From positions 62,549 through 126,548 of the forward strand of contig VWZS01000907.1 of assembly GCA_013397075.1 (NCBI GenBank): a DNA stretch of 64,000 nucleotides, read 5' to 3'. Source of the DNA: Rhabdornis inornatus. Its lineage: Eukaryota; Chordata; Aves; Passeriformes; Rhabdornithidae. Each line of letters begins with the position of its first letter. Within the stretch, counting starts at the first letter, position 1. The notes beneath the pieces were generated by a model that saw only the letters and a list, made by a program, of their open reading frames with translations, made no database searches and was not told the DNA's origin. Below are positions 23,991 through 36,100 of this stretch, piece by piece. Both the position numbers and the translations under genes were made by a program.

Positions 23991-24100
23991 GCAATAGAAC
24001 CAGCTGGGTTGGAAAAGACCTTTAGGCTCATTGAGTCCAACTGTAGATGCCCCTCACCTTCCAGACTGGACCTTCCAGAGTGCAATAACAGGTTTAGGCG
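23982..24100 (-). mobile_element. CR1 LINE 3' end, second element
   Basis: From 23982 the plus strand reads ATTCATAGAGCAATAGAACC, then GGTTGGAAAAGACC and CATTGAGTCCAACTG. This is the reverse complement of a CR1 3' terminus and 3' UTR, so this element is on the minus strand with its 3' end at 23982. The GGTTGGAAAAGACC...GAGTCCAAC signature marks a different subfamily from the copies at 10470 and 30338. Similarity fades after about 24045; the 24100 limit is a guess. Confidence 0.75.
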
Positions 24101-25794
24101 AGAACAAGTCAAGCCATTTGCAGAAAGACTCAACTTTCACAAGTGGCTTTGTGCTCTGACTCAGCCTGGGGTTACTGGGCACACCTGGCAAAACTATCCA
24201 TGCAGGTTTGCCCAGTCTTGGAGTCAAAAAATTCCTACCAACCACTGATGTAATTCCTGGTTACCACATCATTTGCATATCAGCTCTCATGTCAGCAATC
24301 AAGTGAAGTTATTGAACTCTGGAACGCTTAATGTGATTGTATCAGAGGAGCATTTAGTTTTCCCCTTAACCAGATGTGATTGCTGTGAAGAGGAGTCTTG
24401 GTGTGGTACATACCTATTGCTCTTTCTCTATCTATCTGGCTGACACTAGGTAAAACAAAAGCAAAACCTTTTCTTTTTAATTGTATTCAGCATATCTGGG
24501 TGGCCCAGCCCATGCCCAAAACACACATACAATTTAAGATTCAAAGTCATATGCATTCATCCAGGACAACCTGAATTCCCAGTGCTGGGAGCTGCCAGCC
24601 TCATCCAGCCCAGCACCCACTGGGGGAGACAGAACCAGACAGTCTTTGGGAAGCTACAAAAAAAAATCACAGAAATTAAACAATCAGCAGCTCATAAGAG
24701 GTCTCACCACAAAAGAAATGAAACCCCCAATCGTGTGCCAGATAGAAAAGCTCTGCAACCTCTGTGTCTGGTCAAATGAAATCACAACCCAAACTTTGAC
24801 TGGCCAGCCACAGCTGAATAATTAATCAAGAAAGAAAAACACTGAGAACAGAGCTGAATTATTCTATTTAATGAACTCAGGGTCTGCTCAAGTCCAGAGC
24901 AAATGTTCTCTAGAAACCGATATCCTCTAGAAACTTCTTGTACAAAAAGTTTCAAATCCTTTATCTTTAAATTTGGTTGGGATTGGCCTTCCAGAGTTAT
25001 ATCTTTCATGACACTTGTGATGTATTAGAGAGATAAGCATCTAAAGCAGCAAACTCTTATTGTAATATTTTTTTATTTTTTAGCTTGAAAAAGTAATTTC
25101 AGTTTTGGCATATCTGTGGGCAATAACAAAATCCAGGGAATAAGTGAGCTTGCTGGTATTTCAAAATTCCTGCTGTCTCTGTTTACAGACCTACTATTAT
25201 ATATTGTTAATGTTCAGTGAGATATTCAGACTGCATTCAATATGAGTAAAGATTTTGAGTGATGTGGAGAGAATTAATCATAAAAACCCACACAGATAAA
25301 ATAAGGTGCCCTGGGAAAGCTTGAGGAAGGAAATAATACAGGGTTTTTTGTATCTTTGTGTTACCTTTTCGGTTTTCCATTTTCTTAATCCCGCTCTTAG
25401 AAGTGGTATGAAAAGAAAATATGTAGATACTTGGACATGGTTTGTGATCATTGCATTATGGATAACAGTGAGTTTTAGGAGGTATCTGAATAAAATAATT
25501 GTGCTGTGAAAATATACACAAGAATGGTAACAGAAAAAACTCAGACAAGGAGGCGAAAGAAGGAAATTAACGCACTAAACACATTAACACAGTTGGGGTG
25601 AGGCAGACCTTTACTGCAGGTTATTCAAATGGGGGTTTTGGGTGCCAAACCAAACAAGTGCCAAGAAACAGAGTGTGTTGTGAAGGTCAGTTCTGTTTTT
25701 TTACCTGTTTTAACTAACACGATCTTCAAGCTAATCAACTCAGTCAGAGGAGTTTTCTCCTGTGGCCATAAATCTTAAGTGCTTCTGAAGCACC
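24101..25794. other. Unique DNA between CR1 fragments
   Basis: No exon is recognised. Short frames at 24582-24779 (plus) and 24782-25009 (minus) have no domain. Strongly diverged CR1 sequence might continue from the left, but I cannot see it. Confidence 0.5.
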
Positions 25795-26340
25795 ATGAGT
25801 TGTGCCAGTCCTCCAACTAGACCCCATGCCACTGATCATGACCTTCTGGGATCACTCAACCAGTTCTCAATCCACCCCACTGTCCACTCATCCAACCCAC
25901 ACTTCTGAGTTTACCTATGAGTATGTTGTGAGACAGTGCTGAAAGCCTTGCTGAAGCTGAAGTAGACAACATCCACTGCTCTCCCCTCATCCATCCAGGT
26001 AGTTGTCTCTTTGTAGAGGGCAATGAGGCTGGTCAAGCAGGATTTGCCTTTAGTGAATCCATGCTGACTACTCATGATCACCTTCTTGTCAACCCTGTGG
26101 GTAGATGTGATGAGACACTCTATCACATTCTCAGGGACTGAGGTGAGGCTGATGTGTCAGTAGCTCTCTGGGTACTCCTACTTGCCTTTTGTTGAAGACT
26201 GGGGTGACATCTGCTTCCTTTCAGGCCTCAGGCACCTCTCCTGATTTCCACAGCCTTTCAAAGATGATTATGGTGTCATAATCTCTGTGGTGTCTACCAG
26301 CTCTCTCAGCACTGTGGATGCATCATTCTGTTTCAAAAGT
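25795..26340 (-). mobile_element. CR1 LINE, internal RT fragment
   Basis: About 545 bp of CR1 on the minus strand cover the middle of the reverse-transcriptase domain. The plus strand carries antisense landmarks such as CAGTTCTCAATCCACCCCAC (25861-25880) and GAGGTGAGGCTGATGTGTCA (26140-26159). Neither the 3' terminus nor the endonuclease part is present. It is less diverged than the copy at 22560-23981 and overlaps it in content, so the two are separate insertions and not pieces of one element. Confidence 0.88.
25911..26126 (-). pseudogene. CR1 reverse-transcriptase fragment, motif A mutated
   Basis: The minus-strand frame reads SSQHGFTKGKSCLTSLIALY and then GRAVDVVYFSFSKAFSTVSQ, the RT fingers and motif A of CR1. 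The catalytic Asp expected in motif A is Ser in this copy (VYFSFSKAF). The open frame is only 71 codons, bounded by a stop, and lacks the motif C Asp-Asp pair. It is a non-functional fragment. Confidence 0.88.
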
Positions 26341-29300
26341 GTCAAATTGTCTAAGCTGATAATGTCCAAAAATATTGTTTTGCCACTTTTCACTTTGGAC
26401 TTTGTTACAACTATGTTTATATTATGGTAACTACGGACCTCTGAGTATTTTTTGTGAAATTCAGGACAATAACAAAAAGCCTTGTCAGCTAAATTTCTTT
26501 TGATGAGCTTGCACTGTTTCAGAAACCAGGCTTCACAGTAGTGTTTGAATTGTCATTGTAAATTGACATGGAGAGGGACTTTTCCAGTACTGGGATCTCA
26601 GGAAATGCCACTTCTTTTTTCCATTAGGTGTCATTGTGACCTTATCCAAGAAGAGAAGGTGTGTGACTTTGGATTGAAAAAGTCCCAACTATTTTCCATG
26701 ATTCTTCTTCTGAAATGACAAAAGCCACTTTCTGTCAACTCTGCCCTTTCTTCGATGAACACAGCCCTCTAGATACCAGCATAAGCAGATGGCACAGGTA
26801 GAGTAAATTCTACAGAGTTCTTGTGTAAATGGTGTGCAGCTTGCAGGGCTTGTCAGGTTTCTATTTTTTTTTTTTCACCTTTAAAGGTCATTCTTACATG
26901 TAAAAAAAATTATGATGCCATTGGAGAAGGCTCATCTGTGTATACCTGCTTAGAAAGAAGATCGTGCAACTTGTAATTAAGGTGAAAGAAATACTGTATT
27001 GCTCTCCACCAGTGTTTAATTCAGAGTTTAATTCAGGGCAGATGTGCCCACCATTGTGAGTACTTTTTGTTATATAAATTGCAATTTTTGACCCTTAGAT
27101 TGGAAAGCAAGAATAGTGTTCATCAAAGCAGTTCATCAGGGACTTGCAGTTGCTTCCAGGCAACTTTTCTGCACCCTGTGCAGTCATTACCCACATCACA
27201 TAGTACAAAGTACTACAGAGTATAGAGAAGGGGTATCACCTTCAGGCAGGAGTCAACTGTAAGGCTTTTCTCTCTGTAGTAGTTATGGCCTTTCTGTTGG
27301 CAAAAGCTGGTCTTGCTCCACTGTTTTGTTATTGCTTTGCCAGCTTATACCAGTTGAAGTTTTACCCCTAACAAAGAACTTCAGTGCTGCCAAGCATTTC
27401 TCAGCTGTTGCATTCTACATTAGCCACTTTGCTGAATAAATGAAAATAGCTAAACCAAATAAATTTTATCCATCAATAGAAGCATGAGAAAAGAGAAATG
27501 CCCATGCATCTCAATGTTTGATAGCTCTTCTTGTCTCAGGAAGCTAAAATAGTTGGTGGTTCTCTTCCCTCATTTTAGTCTCAGTCTTGGACTGTCTTGA
27601 ACAGTCAGAAAGTAAAAACAGCATAATGTCAAACCAAACGAGAAGGGATAGAAAGTATTTATTTGGATGTAGGGACAAACTGTCTCTTTCTTTCTAAACA
27701 AAACAGGGCTAAGCCCAAGAATTTTAACAAGTCACTGTTATTCATCTACATGAGGTTCATGGGAGGTTATTTCCAATACCATTGTATTTTCTACCCTTTT
27801 TAATGCACATGAAAATCCAAGCAATAAAAAAAAACCCAAACAAACAAAAGAAAAGGAGTAAGTAGGAAAAGATGGAAAATGGGCACTGTTCCTGTTTTTG
27901 ACTTGGGTAAAACTATACTGACGTTATAGTCCACCAAAGAGGTCATGTTCTGTGGCTGAAGACAGGGAAGGATTACTCAAAATGAACATAACACCTTCCT
28001 CCAAATCACACCTAGCCATTCTACCAAACGCCATCCTATGAGGCACCAAACCCACAGTGAGCTCAACACATAACTAGCAATTACTTTCATCCTTCTCCCC
28101 TCATTTACTCTTGTAAAGGACTCATTAAGCTGAGGAATGACAATGTTTCTGTACTGAGCCTTTTTGATTACTTTCCTTCCCAACCTGAATTTGTTCCTCA
28201 TGACCTTTAGAGCTATCAATTTAGAACTTTCCCTTTAGTCATTTGGGCTTGTGCTTGATTGAAGCATCCTTCTAGGTGTGAATGTGCTAGTGCAGTGACC
28301 TGGTGTGGCCCCTACATTGGCAGACTCTATTTCAGAAATCTGACACTGCACAAGAGTCTAATCCAATATCCAGAATGGTCTTCTCATTCTGTGGGATATT
28401 TGTTATCTTAGTGTGTGCAGTACCAGGTTTAATAAGGTGTTTTCCCCCTTTATCTTATAGTCCTTTTTTTCCCCTCCATGATTATTTGAAGGAAGTGTAG
28501 ATCCTTCAAGTGAGTGTAACAGGGAGAAAATGTAAAAAGGTTCTCAGGCTCCAATATGAAAACCTAAGGTTGTTGATTTGAAGGCAAAATGTCAGTGCCT
28601 TGTTAATTAAAACACCCAGGAGAAATCTATCTTTTTTAATCTGACGTGTCTGTGAGTGATTGAGCTCATGAATATTTTCTTTGCATTTCTTTCCTTTCCC
28701 CCACCCTAAAGAAAATTAAAACATTGCTATATTATGGACTTGTTTCATATTTCAAAAAAGTAAATGTATTTATTTTCCCCCTGTGCATGGACTTTGGCTT
28801 TTTTTGGCTTGGCTTGGATTTTCTACTTCTCTCTTCATACAACATTGTAATCCTCCACATTCTTTAGCAAAAAAAATGAACCTGTGACAAAATTAAAGTG
28901 TGAAGATGAATTAGTGATGTCAGTGCTCAGTGATAATGTTAACCTAACAGTTTATGATCATATTGATCAATGGTGGATGCTTAAAATCTATATGTAATTT
29001 TTTCTTTCACCAATATTTTTTTGTCTACAAGAAAGTTGCTTTTACCACTTTTATATTTCATCATAATGAAAAATATATTCTTGCCTTTTTTTTTCTGAAT
29101 TTGTTATTATGCTGATGTGGCCTTACAAAATGATTGAAATCTTCGAGCTGGTAAATGTATCACAACATTTTAAGAATGTTCTGCAAGTCTGAATTTGATA
29201 GTTTGCCTAATATTTAGAAATGCCATGGGACCTAATTCTATTTGAGACCTGAACAATAGGCAGATCAATAAATATACAGTCACAGATCTTTGATATTTCA

Positions 29301-30337
29301 TTGTACCTGGTACCACAATATATTGCATAACACCATAACCCCAACTTTAAATATAATGCACAAATTCAATGAAGGGCAGGTTGAATTTAAGGAAAACAAG
29401 ACAGCTTACATTCTCAGGCAAAAGGTTAACGTAATATTCAGAAAGAAACAGTTTTAGCTGCTGTAGCCCACACGCACCTATAAACAGGTACAAACACAAC
29501 TGTGCATGTGAATATTGCTTTTTTGTTACATCTCTGGAAAAATGGCTATCTTAGAATAGAGCCCCAGAAAATAGTTATGGAGCAGTAATTTTAGCTCCAA
29601 GGAACATGTTCCCTAATTCTCCATGCCCTCAGGCTGCTTGGGTCCTTGGCTATGCCTCTTGACTGCTAAATTCTGGCTGTAGTGGCATCTTTTTTTTCCT
29701 TTTTCACACAAATTACCACCCCTATAATTTTGTCTCAAGCTGAAATCACAAGCTAACTCAACATGGCTGTTTCATGCTCCATTTTGTTTCCTTTGAAAGC
29801 ACCTGATTGAATTCCACACTTCACAGTGCTTGGTGAAACATCTTAATTAAAGGAAAGACAGGTTCAGGGATGACCAATGCCATTCAGTGGAACATCTTCC
29901 CGCCCACTTCACTGTTCTGAAATTGGTGCAAAAATCCAGATTCATCACAGTCAAGAGCTTTTTTTTTGTTCGGTTACTGGCCTCAGGTGAATGCAGAATT
30001 TTATTTACTGTCGTCTCCCATTGAGAATTTTATCCCTTTCTTACTAAGCACCATTTATCCTTAAAAGGAGTCCTTTCACAGCACAAACTCTCTTGGGTTG
30101 CTTTCCAAAACATCCTAGTCCTAGTGACTGGCTGATAGAAGAGATACCTTGTTTGTCCTACCACACGGATGATCTTCTGCCAAAAATGCTGCTTTCTAGA
30201 ATGAACTAATTCAGGTGCCCACCTGAATCAAAACACAGCTCTAGAAATTCTAGATTGAATTCTCAAGAAATTCTGTTATGGACTTGACAAGGTGACATCG
30301 CTGATATACTGATATCTTTTTCCCATCACTCTATGCA
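26341..30337. other. Unique AT-rich DNA, no gene seen
   Basis: No exon or transposon is recognised over 4 kb. There is a T13-type run near 26862-26876 and an A/C-rich patch near 27825-27860. The direct repeat GTTTAATTCAGAGTTTAATTCAG near 27014-27036 holds two 11-bp units. The open frames at 27977-28219 (minus) and 28303-28500 (plus) have no domain. Confidence 0.55.
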
Positions 30338-30675
30338 CTTTCATAGAACCACTGAGTGGTTTGGACTGGGAAAACCATTAAAGATCATCTAGTTCCAAAC
30401 CCTTTGGTCATGGCCATGGACCAGGACATCATCCACCAGCCTAGGTTACTCAAAGCCCAATCCAATCTGGCCTTGAACACTTCTGGTGATTGGTTACTGA
30501 CAAGTTCTCTGGGCAACCTGTTCCAGTGTTTTACTACCTGCTGAGAAAAGGTCTTCTTGCTAAGACCTAACCTAAATCTCTCCTCTTTCCGATTAATGTG
30601 CTTTCCCCTTTTTCTATCACTATCTGTCCTTGTAAATAGTTCCTCTTCAGCTTCTTGTGTGTACTTGCCATTCCC
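30338..30675 (-). mobile_element. CR1 LINE 3' end, about 340 bp
   Basis: The plus strand starts TTTCATAGAACCACTGAGTGG and continues with AAGATCATCTAGTTCCAAACC, CTGGCCTTGAACACTTCTGG and GGGCAACCTGTTCCAGTG. This is the exact antisense order of the CR1 3' UTR and ORF2 C-terminus. The element is therefore on the minus strand with its 3' end at about 30338 and its 5' truncation near 30675. It is the same broad subfamily as the fragment at 10470 but more diverged. No usable ORF2 frame remains. Confidence 0.92.
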
Positions 30676-33073
30676 ATTTTGTACTAATGTTTCCTTCCAC
30701 TAGAATGCAGAAGGAGTCCTGGGAGCAAATATCTGAACCTACATCAGCCTCCTTAGCTGCTCTTCCTACTCAGGCCTGCAAATTTTGGAGGATGAACTAA
30801 TTTTCTCTTAAAAGTCTCCTGGAAGCCAGGGTAATCAAAGCTAGCAGGCGTGATATAGGAGGAAGGCTCATGCAGACCTCATGTTAAAGCACAAAGAAGG
30901 CAATACAGATGTGTTCAAACCAGCAGTAGCCAACTAAAGGACAGCAGTTTGATGAAAGCAGGTCAACATGCTTTTCAGGAAAATAGCCTTCTTTAACAAA
31001 CCTGTCACTGCAGTTATTTTTTGACAAAAATACAAGTTCAGTTCTCAAAACGAGTGTGTCTTCATAATAGATGTCTTGCAAGGGGTACAGTATTATTCAA
31101 AATTATTTTCAGAATGAAAGGTAAGAAATTGTCCTGTAATGTAGGACAATACAAGTTAGGACAATGGGGATTATTTTACTCTACTTTTTTTTTTTGTACA
31201 GAACTATTTAGTCTTTCCCTCACTCAGCAATATAATCATATGTTTATTCACATAGTACTTTGCCCTTTAGAAGAAATTTTCTATTCTGGTTGTAGGAGCT
31301 CATTCAAAATTACTCTAGCATCATGTGCATTTCTCATTGGGCCAGAAGGGGATCACCAGTTTCAGGCATAGTCATTGTTCATTCCTTAAACACCTCACTA
31401 GGTGTTTATGTTTCTAACCTGACTTTATTTTGGCTGGTGTTTTATTCACTGAAGCGCTCCTCTTGTCAAAAAGGCAAGTACTCCTGATAAATATGCTTCC
31501 AATGCACTAGAGCTGAACACAACTGTCTTGCACTACATATGCTCTCTCTGTTTCTTGAGGCGTGACACCTGTAGGTGAAATATCTTTCACGCAGCTCAGC
31601 CGTGGAAATATTGGCAGTCTGCTAACAAGGGAGACTTTCTCCTGCTACATTTTAATGCAGGCTATCAATGTCTCCCCACAACCCACTTCCCTTCTCCTAG
31701 ATACAGCACAGCTTGCAGGAGGCGTTCTTTGAAGACAAAGTCAATGTACCTATCAGAGCTCCCCCACTTTCTTTTCTTCCCTGTGTCAGACAGGGAGGTT
31801 TTGGTCTGCTCTGCCTGGTGGTCTCTTCTGGGCTTGGATATAACTTCTGAGCAAATGAAAAATGAAAGGTCTGAGGGAAAGAGAACATAGCTTTATGTTC
31901 CTGCAACACCAAAAGAAGGTAAAATAGAGTCAGCAGAGATTGGAATTAAAAGAACTGTGTCTGAATTTCAACATGAAAGATGCATATGGCATATAGGCAA
32001 CCTTTTCCAACATGCAAAACTTCCCCACAGAAGAACTACTGCGACTGATAAAGTAAGGAGATCACCACTGCTGGCTGTTTCACCTAGTATGGCCTTGAAG
32101 GGCACCCAAGGATTTTTGTTAAGCAATTGTCAACATCTCTGTCAAAACAAGATGAGATCAAACAAACAAACAAACAAAAAATAGCAGGATTCTATTCACA
32201 TATAAATATTATTCATATTCTTATATAAATAAGTTTCATATGAGAAAGGAGGGTCTGCTAAAATCATATTTAGAAATTCCTCTCAGCCTAGTGGTTATCT
32301 TACATGAACTTGTGGTGTTAACTTAGGATGTGAATGCTGGCTATTTTGGTTGATGGCACTACCTGAGAAACAGGGACCACAGTCACGGTGGTTCAACCCC
32401 AGCCCAAAGCAAAGCACTGCTGTCACAGGTAAGTATTTCTAGAAGAGCATCTGAACATTGTTTAGCATCTCAGAAGTTTCAGTACATTATAAGCCTGATT
32501 TCTCACAGTGATTTGACTTCTCAGCACACAGAGTAAGGTGTGACTGTAGGATGCCTGAAGGACATGATAGTGCTAGGCAACTACACACTACTTTGACATG
32601 AAAATGAGCTAGTGAAATATCACTGCAAGAAGAAAACTGGATGGTGAAAATGCTCTCACAATAGTCAAGCCTAAGCACAGTGTCTTTCTTTAGCACCAGC
32701 TCTGTCAGAGTGGTTGAGTTCAAAGGGCATACTTGTAATTTCAATTCTCTGAAAGACACTGCAGTGTTGTCACTTGTTGAAATGCCACTTATAGGTATTC
32801 ATGGCTGACAGAAAACCACAGAAACAGAGTCCGGAAGAATTGTCTATTTCATTGCATTTCCAGGCTGTTACCTTAACAGAGGTGGACAGTGTATTACAAA
32901 CATGCTTGAGAACTGAAAAACAACAAAATGCCAGTGCTGGGGTTTCAATTTTCAACAGCTCTGTCAAATACCAGCTATGTCAGTGGAAAACACAATATCT
33001 ACTCAAAAAGACCAAGCAGCTATCTGTAAGTGTAGCCTGATATTAAAAAGAGATTGAGAAGGCTAATAGCCCT
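30676..33073. other. Unique DNA, no gene seen
   Basis: No coding exon is recognised. A CAAA microsatellite of about four units lies at 32161-32180. A perfect consensus splice donor, CAGGTAAGT, occurs near 32427-32435, but the sequence to its left has no convincing open frame or acceptor. Short frames on both strands at 31697-31912, 31957-32184 and 32487-33040 carry no domain. Confidence 0.5.
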
Positions 33074-33131
33074 CAGTTGCCTTATTTTGCTGTGCCCTGC
33101 TGAAACCCAGCACAGCAAGGAGTGGCAACTG
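33074..33131 (+). other. 58-nt pre-miRNA-like hairpin (candidate)
   Basis: The outer stem CAGTTGCC (33074-33081) pairs with GGCAACTG (33124-33131). The inner stem TTGCTGTGC (33087-33095) pairs with GCACAGCAA (33110-33118). The two stems are separated by a symmetric 5 x 5 internal loop in which three positions can form G-U pairs. The terminal loop is 14 nt. Each arm is exactly 22 nt, the size of a miRNA arm. I do not recognise the arms as any named miRNA, and no transposon is evident around it. It could be symmetric on either strand. Expression is unknown, so this is a structural candidate only. Confidence 0.4.
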
Positions 33132-36100
33132 TGTGAGAGGTCAGAACTAGCTGTGCTGGTCAAAAAGCCTGCTTTGGCTCTGATAATACAGAGGAATAAT
33201 AATCATGATTGAATAAATGATAATACAGTCATGCCATCTTGGACATGGTCAGGCTCATGGGCACTCTACAGGTGACACGTTGAGCTGGCATAGTTATATT
33301 ATGAGAAATTGAATTACCCACAATGCGGAGGTTCTGGAACACTCCTTGAATTACTGCTGCATGCTCAACAGGGAGCCTCAGCTCAAGTAAAGTTGCAGTT
33401 TTTATAGGGGAACTCTGGTCTTTGTTGTCACCATCACCACCACCATCATCACACACATACAGGTACATACATTTCTCTCATTTGCAGCTGTGGGGACAGG
33501 TGTGCTCTGTTCAGCCAAACCAACTTTCACAGGCAAATATGGAGAATAACGTAATCAACATTTCTTGTCAGTCAGCTTGCAGTGTGTAGAAGGTAAAGAA
33601 GGGTTAACATTCTTTTGGAAATGATGCAAAGTACATCACTGATTTTTTGGTTGTCAAGATATCTAAAATCTGAAAAAATTCAATAACAACATGTTCAAGT
33701 CAGCTTTGTACCTGTATGCTATCCTTAGGGTTTCATGAATTAAAGCAGAGAATTGGTTTTGCTTGTAGCTGCTTCTTTAAATCTCCAAGAAATAGCATCC
33801 AGTAAACATTAGGATCACAAAAATTAATCTAGGGAAACCATGATATTCCTTTGTCCCTAGAAACATTGCCAGGGAATGAAGTTTAGAAGTATTGTTTCAG
33901 CCTTGTGCTAGACCTCTGCAGAGGGGGCACATCGCTATTATTATTTCGTTTATGAGCCTCATTTTGTAGAGCAGTGTGGTGTTGTGCTGTTTGCTATTAT
34001 AAGCACCCAAAAAAAGCAAATTCCTACACAAAAATGTAAACCTATTATAAGCATAGTGCAAAGCTCAGAAAAATGCAATGCATCTCACCTTACATTTTTT
34101 CCAAAGGTTTGTTGAAAATGGATTAACTTGCACTGCAACCTTCAATCTTCATTTCAGTAATTGCTTTCTTTGTGCCTTGTGCCATAGAGTCCATGTTTTG
34201 GCTGAAAACCTGAACAAAAATGATTGAAAACTGCTGTTACAATGAGAAAAAAAAGTGGTTGAATTAATCATTTTCATATTGAGAATCCTATTGAAGTCAT
34301 ATATGACTTTATACTCATGAGTCCATCAAAAAGCATGAAAAGAGTGGATCTGTGAGGAACATCTGTGAAGAGAATTGGAATTTCCATAGACTACATGCAT
34401 CAATCCTAGGTAAATTTCCTAAAAAAATTTTTGCTGCTCCTGCAGTATTTAATAAAAATAGTATTGCTGATGACTGTGCTAACTTTAGAGCAATATTTTA
34501 CTTTTTCTGGTATGATGAAGAAATCAAAAGTAAAACATCTTTACCAAATTATTTACCACAACAATGAATTTGAGTGGATCTTTCACATCCTTTAGCTCCT
34601 ACAAAATAATCAAAGTGCTTTTCATTTACTGTACAGAACCAATGAGAAATCTTTTGTTATCTTTTGTTTCTTGTCTTTCTGCAAGAACAAAGTTTATACA
34701 CCTGGAGCTCTTGTTATAGAATTGTTTCTAAATATTCAACAGAAAGAGGTATATGAAGATTTGAGAAGCTTTTATCCTGTGAATGTTACAAATGACAACA
34801 TGTCCAGTATTTTTTTTTCTAGCAGCATTAAACCCCAAAATGACAGAATTTTATCCCATAGTCACGAAATTATGACACAACCTCTTTAATTACAACATTA
34901 ACAATGGAAACATACCCTGAAACCTAGCAGTGGGACAGACCTCAAATTAATCACTGTGTGTCAAGTGCAGGTACTACACAGAGAAAAGAACAGAATAGCC
35001 TAGAAAATAGTTTCATTGTAAGGGGATGTATTGGGAAGGGAATGTCCTACATGGTAAAATGAGTCACAGTCCCATGGCAATATGGTAGCTTGCTCCTTGA
35101 CTTTATTTTTAATCAGCCCACTCTATTCCTAGGCAACATGCTCTCTCTTGAGAGCTATAAATATGAAGGATAAAAAAGGATCTTTTACAGAGCTGGTTTG
35201 CCTTCAAGGTTTGCTTTTGATTAATGGCATAATTGCATTCCTTCAAAGGATGCTATGTAAATAAGATTTGCCTTCTGACATGATGGAGTGGGGAAGGATT
35301 TAAATAATTTCAAATATCCTTGTCATTGTTGACTTTTTTTATGACTTTGACTTTGTGGAAAAATGTCTGGTTGAAATCTTAAGAAGCACCTGGAGTGATC
35401 AATAGCAGTCAGGGACCTTGAAAAGTAATGAAGAAACCAACAAAATATCTAGCTTTGAAATTCCTAGAAAATTGGTTGGACATGCTCATGGGAATGGAGT
35501 CATTAAGGAGACACAGTCTTTCATCAATCAGTCATTATATTCCTGTAGAAGTTTGAGGTGTTATTTGCTCTAGTACACATGTAGTTGAATACTTGAGGTT
35601 AGCTCTGCCGACTTTCAAACTAAAGTAATACCTGTTTATAATGCAGTAAATGGTGATAAGTGAAAAATGCTTTTGATGTCACTGTTTTATTGAAAAGTTG
35701 GGTATTCATTTATGTGACTGTTTTATTATATGGAATAACCTTCTTAAGCATATTTTCCAAATACTGTTCTTTGTCTCAGTGGAACAGAGAGGAAAAATGT
35801 TTCATACATTGTCAGCCTAATTTTTCAATTTCTAAAAAATGTTTTGAATAAGTTTAAATTTGTTTTGTTTGAAAATTTTAATTCTGCTCCAGTTAGAAAA
35901 TTTCTTTATTTTCAGCTTACTCTTCTTTATCCCGTTTCACACTATTGGAAAATAAAAAGTCAGAAGCCACATTTTATCTCTAATGCAAAAAAAAAAAAAA
36001 AAAATTATGCAGAAAACTTTTTGTTCCACGATTTTGGGCCGTTCTATTGGTTGGTAGCACAGCTGGGTTTGATCCCTTGTTCAAGGCCTTCCATCAGTGA

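Noticed and set aside
32380..32402. LTR end (CACGGTGGTTCAACCCCAGC resembles the LTR terminus)
   Set aside because: Similarity stops after about 20 bases, with no further LTR landmarks.
32427..32435. Perfect splice-donor consensus CAGGTAAGT
   Set aside because: No open frame with a matching acceptor precedes it. A 9-mer of this kind occurs by chance in a window this size.
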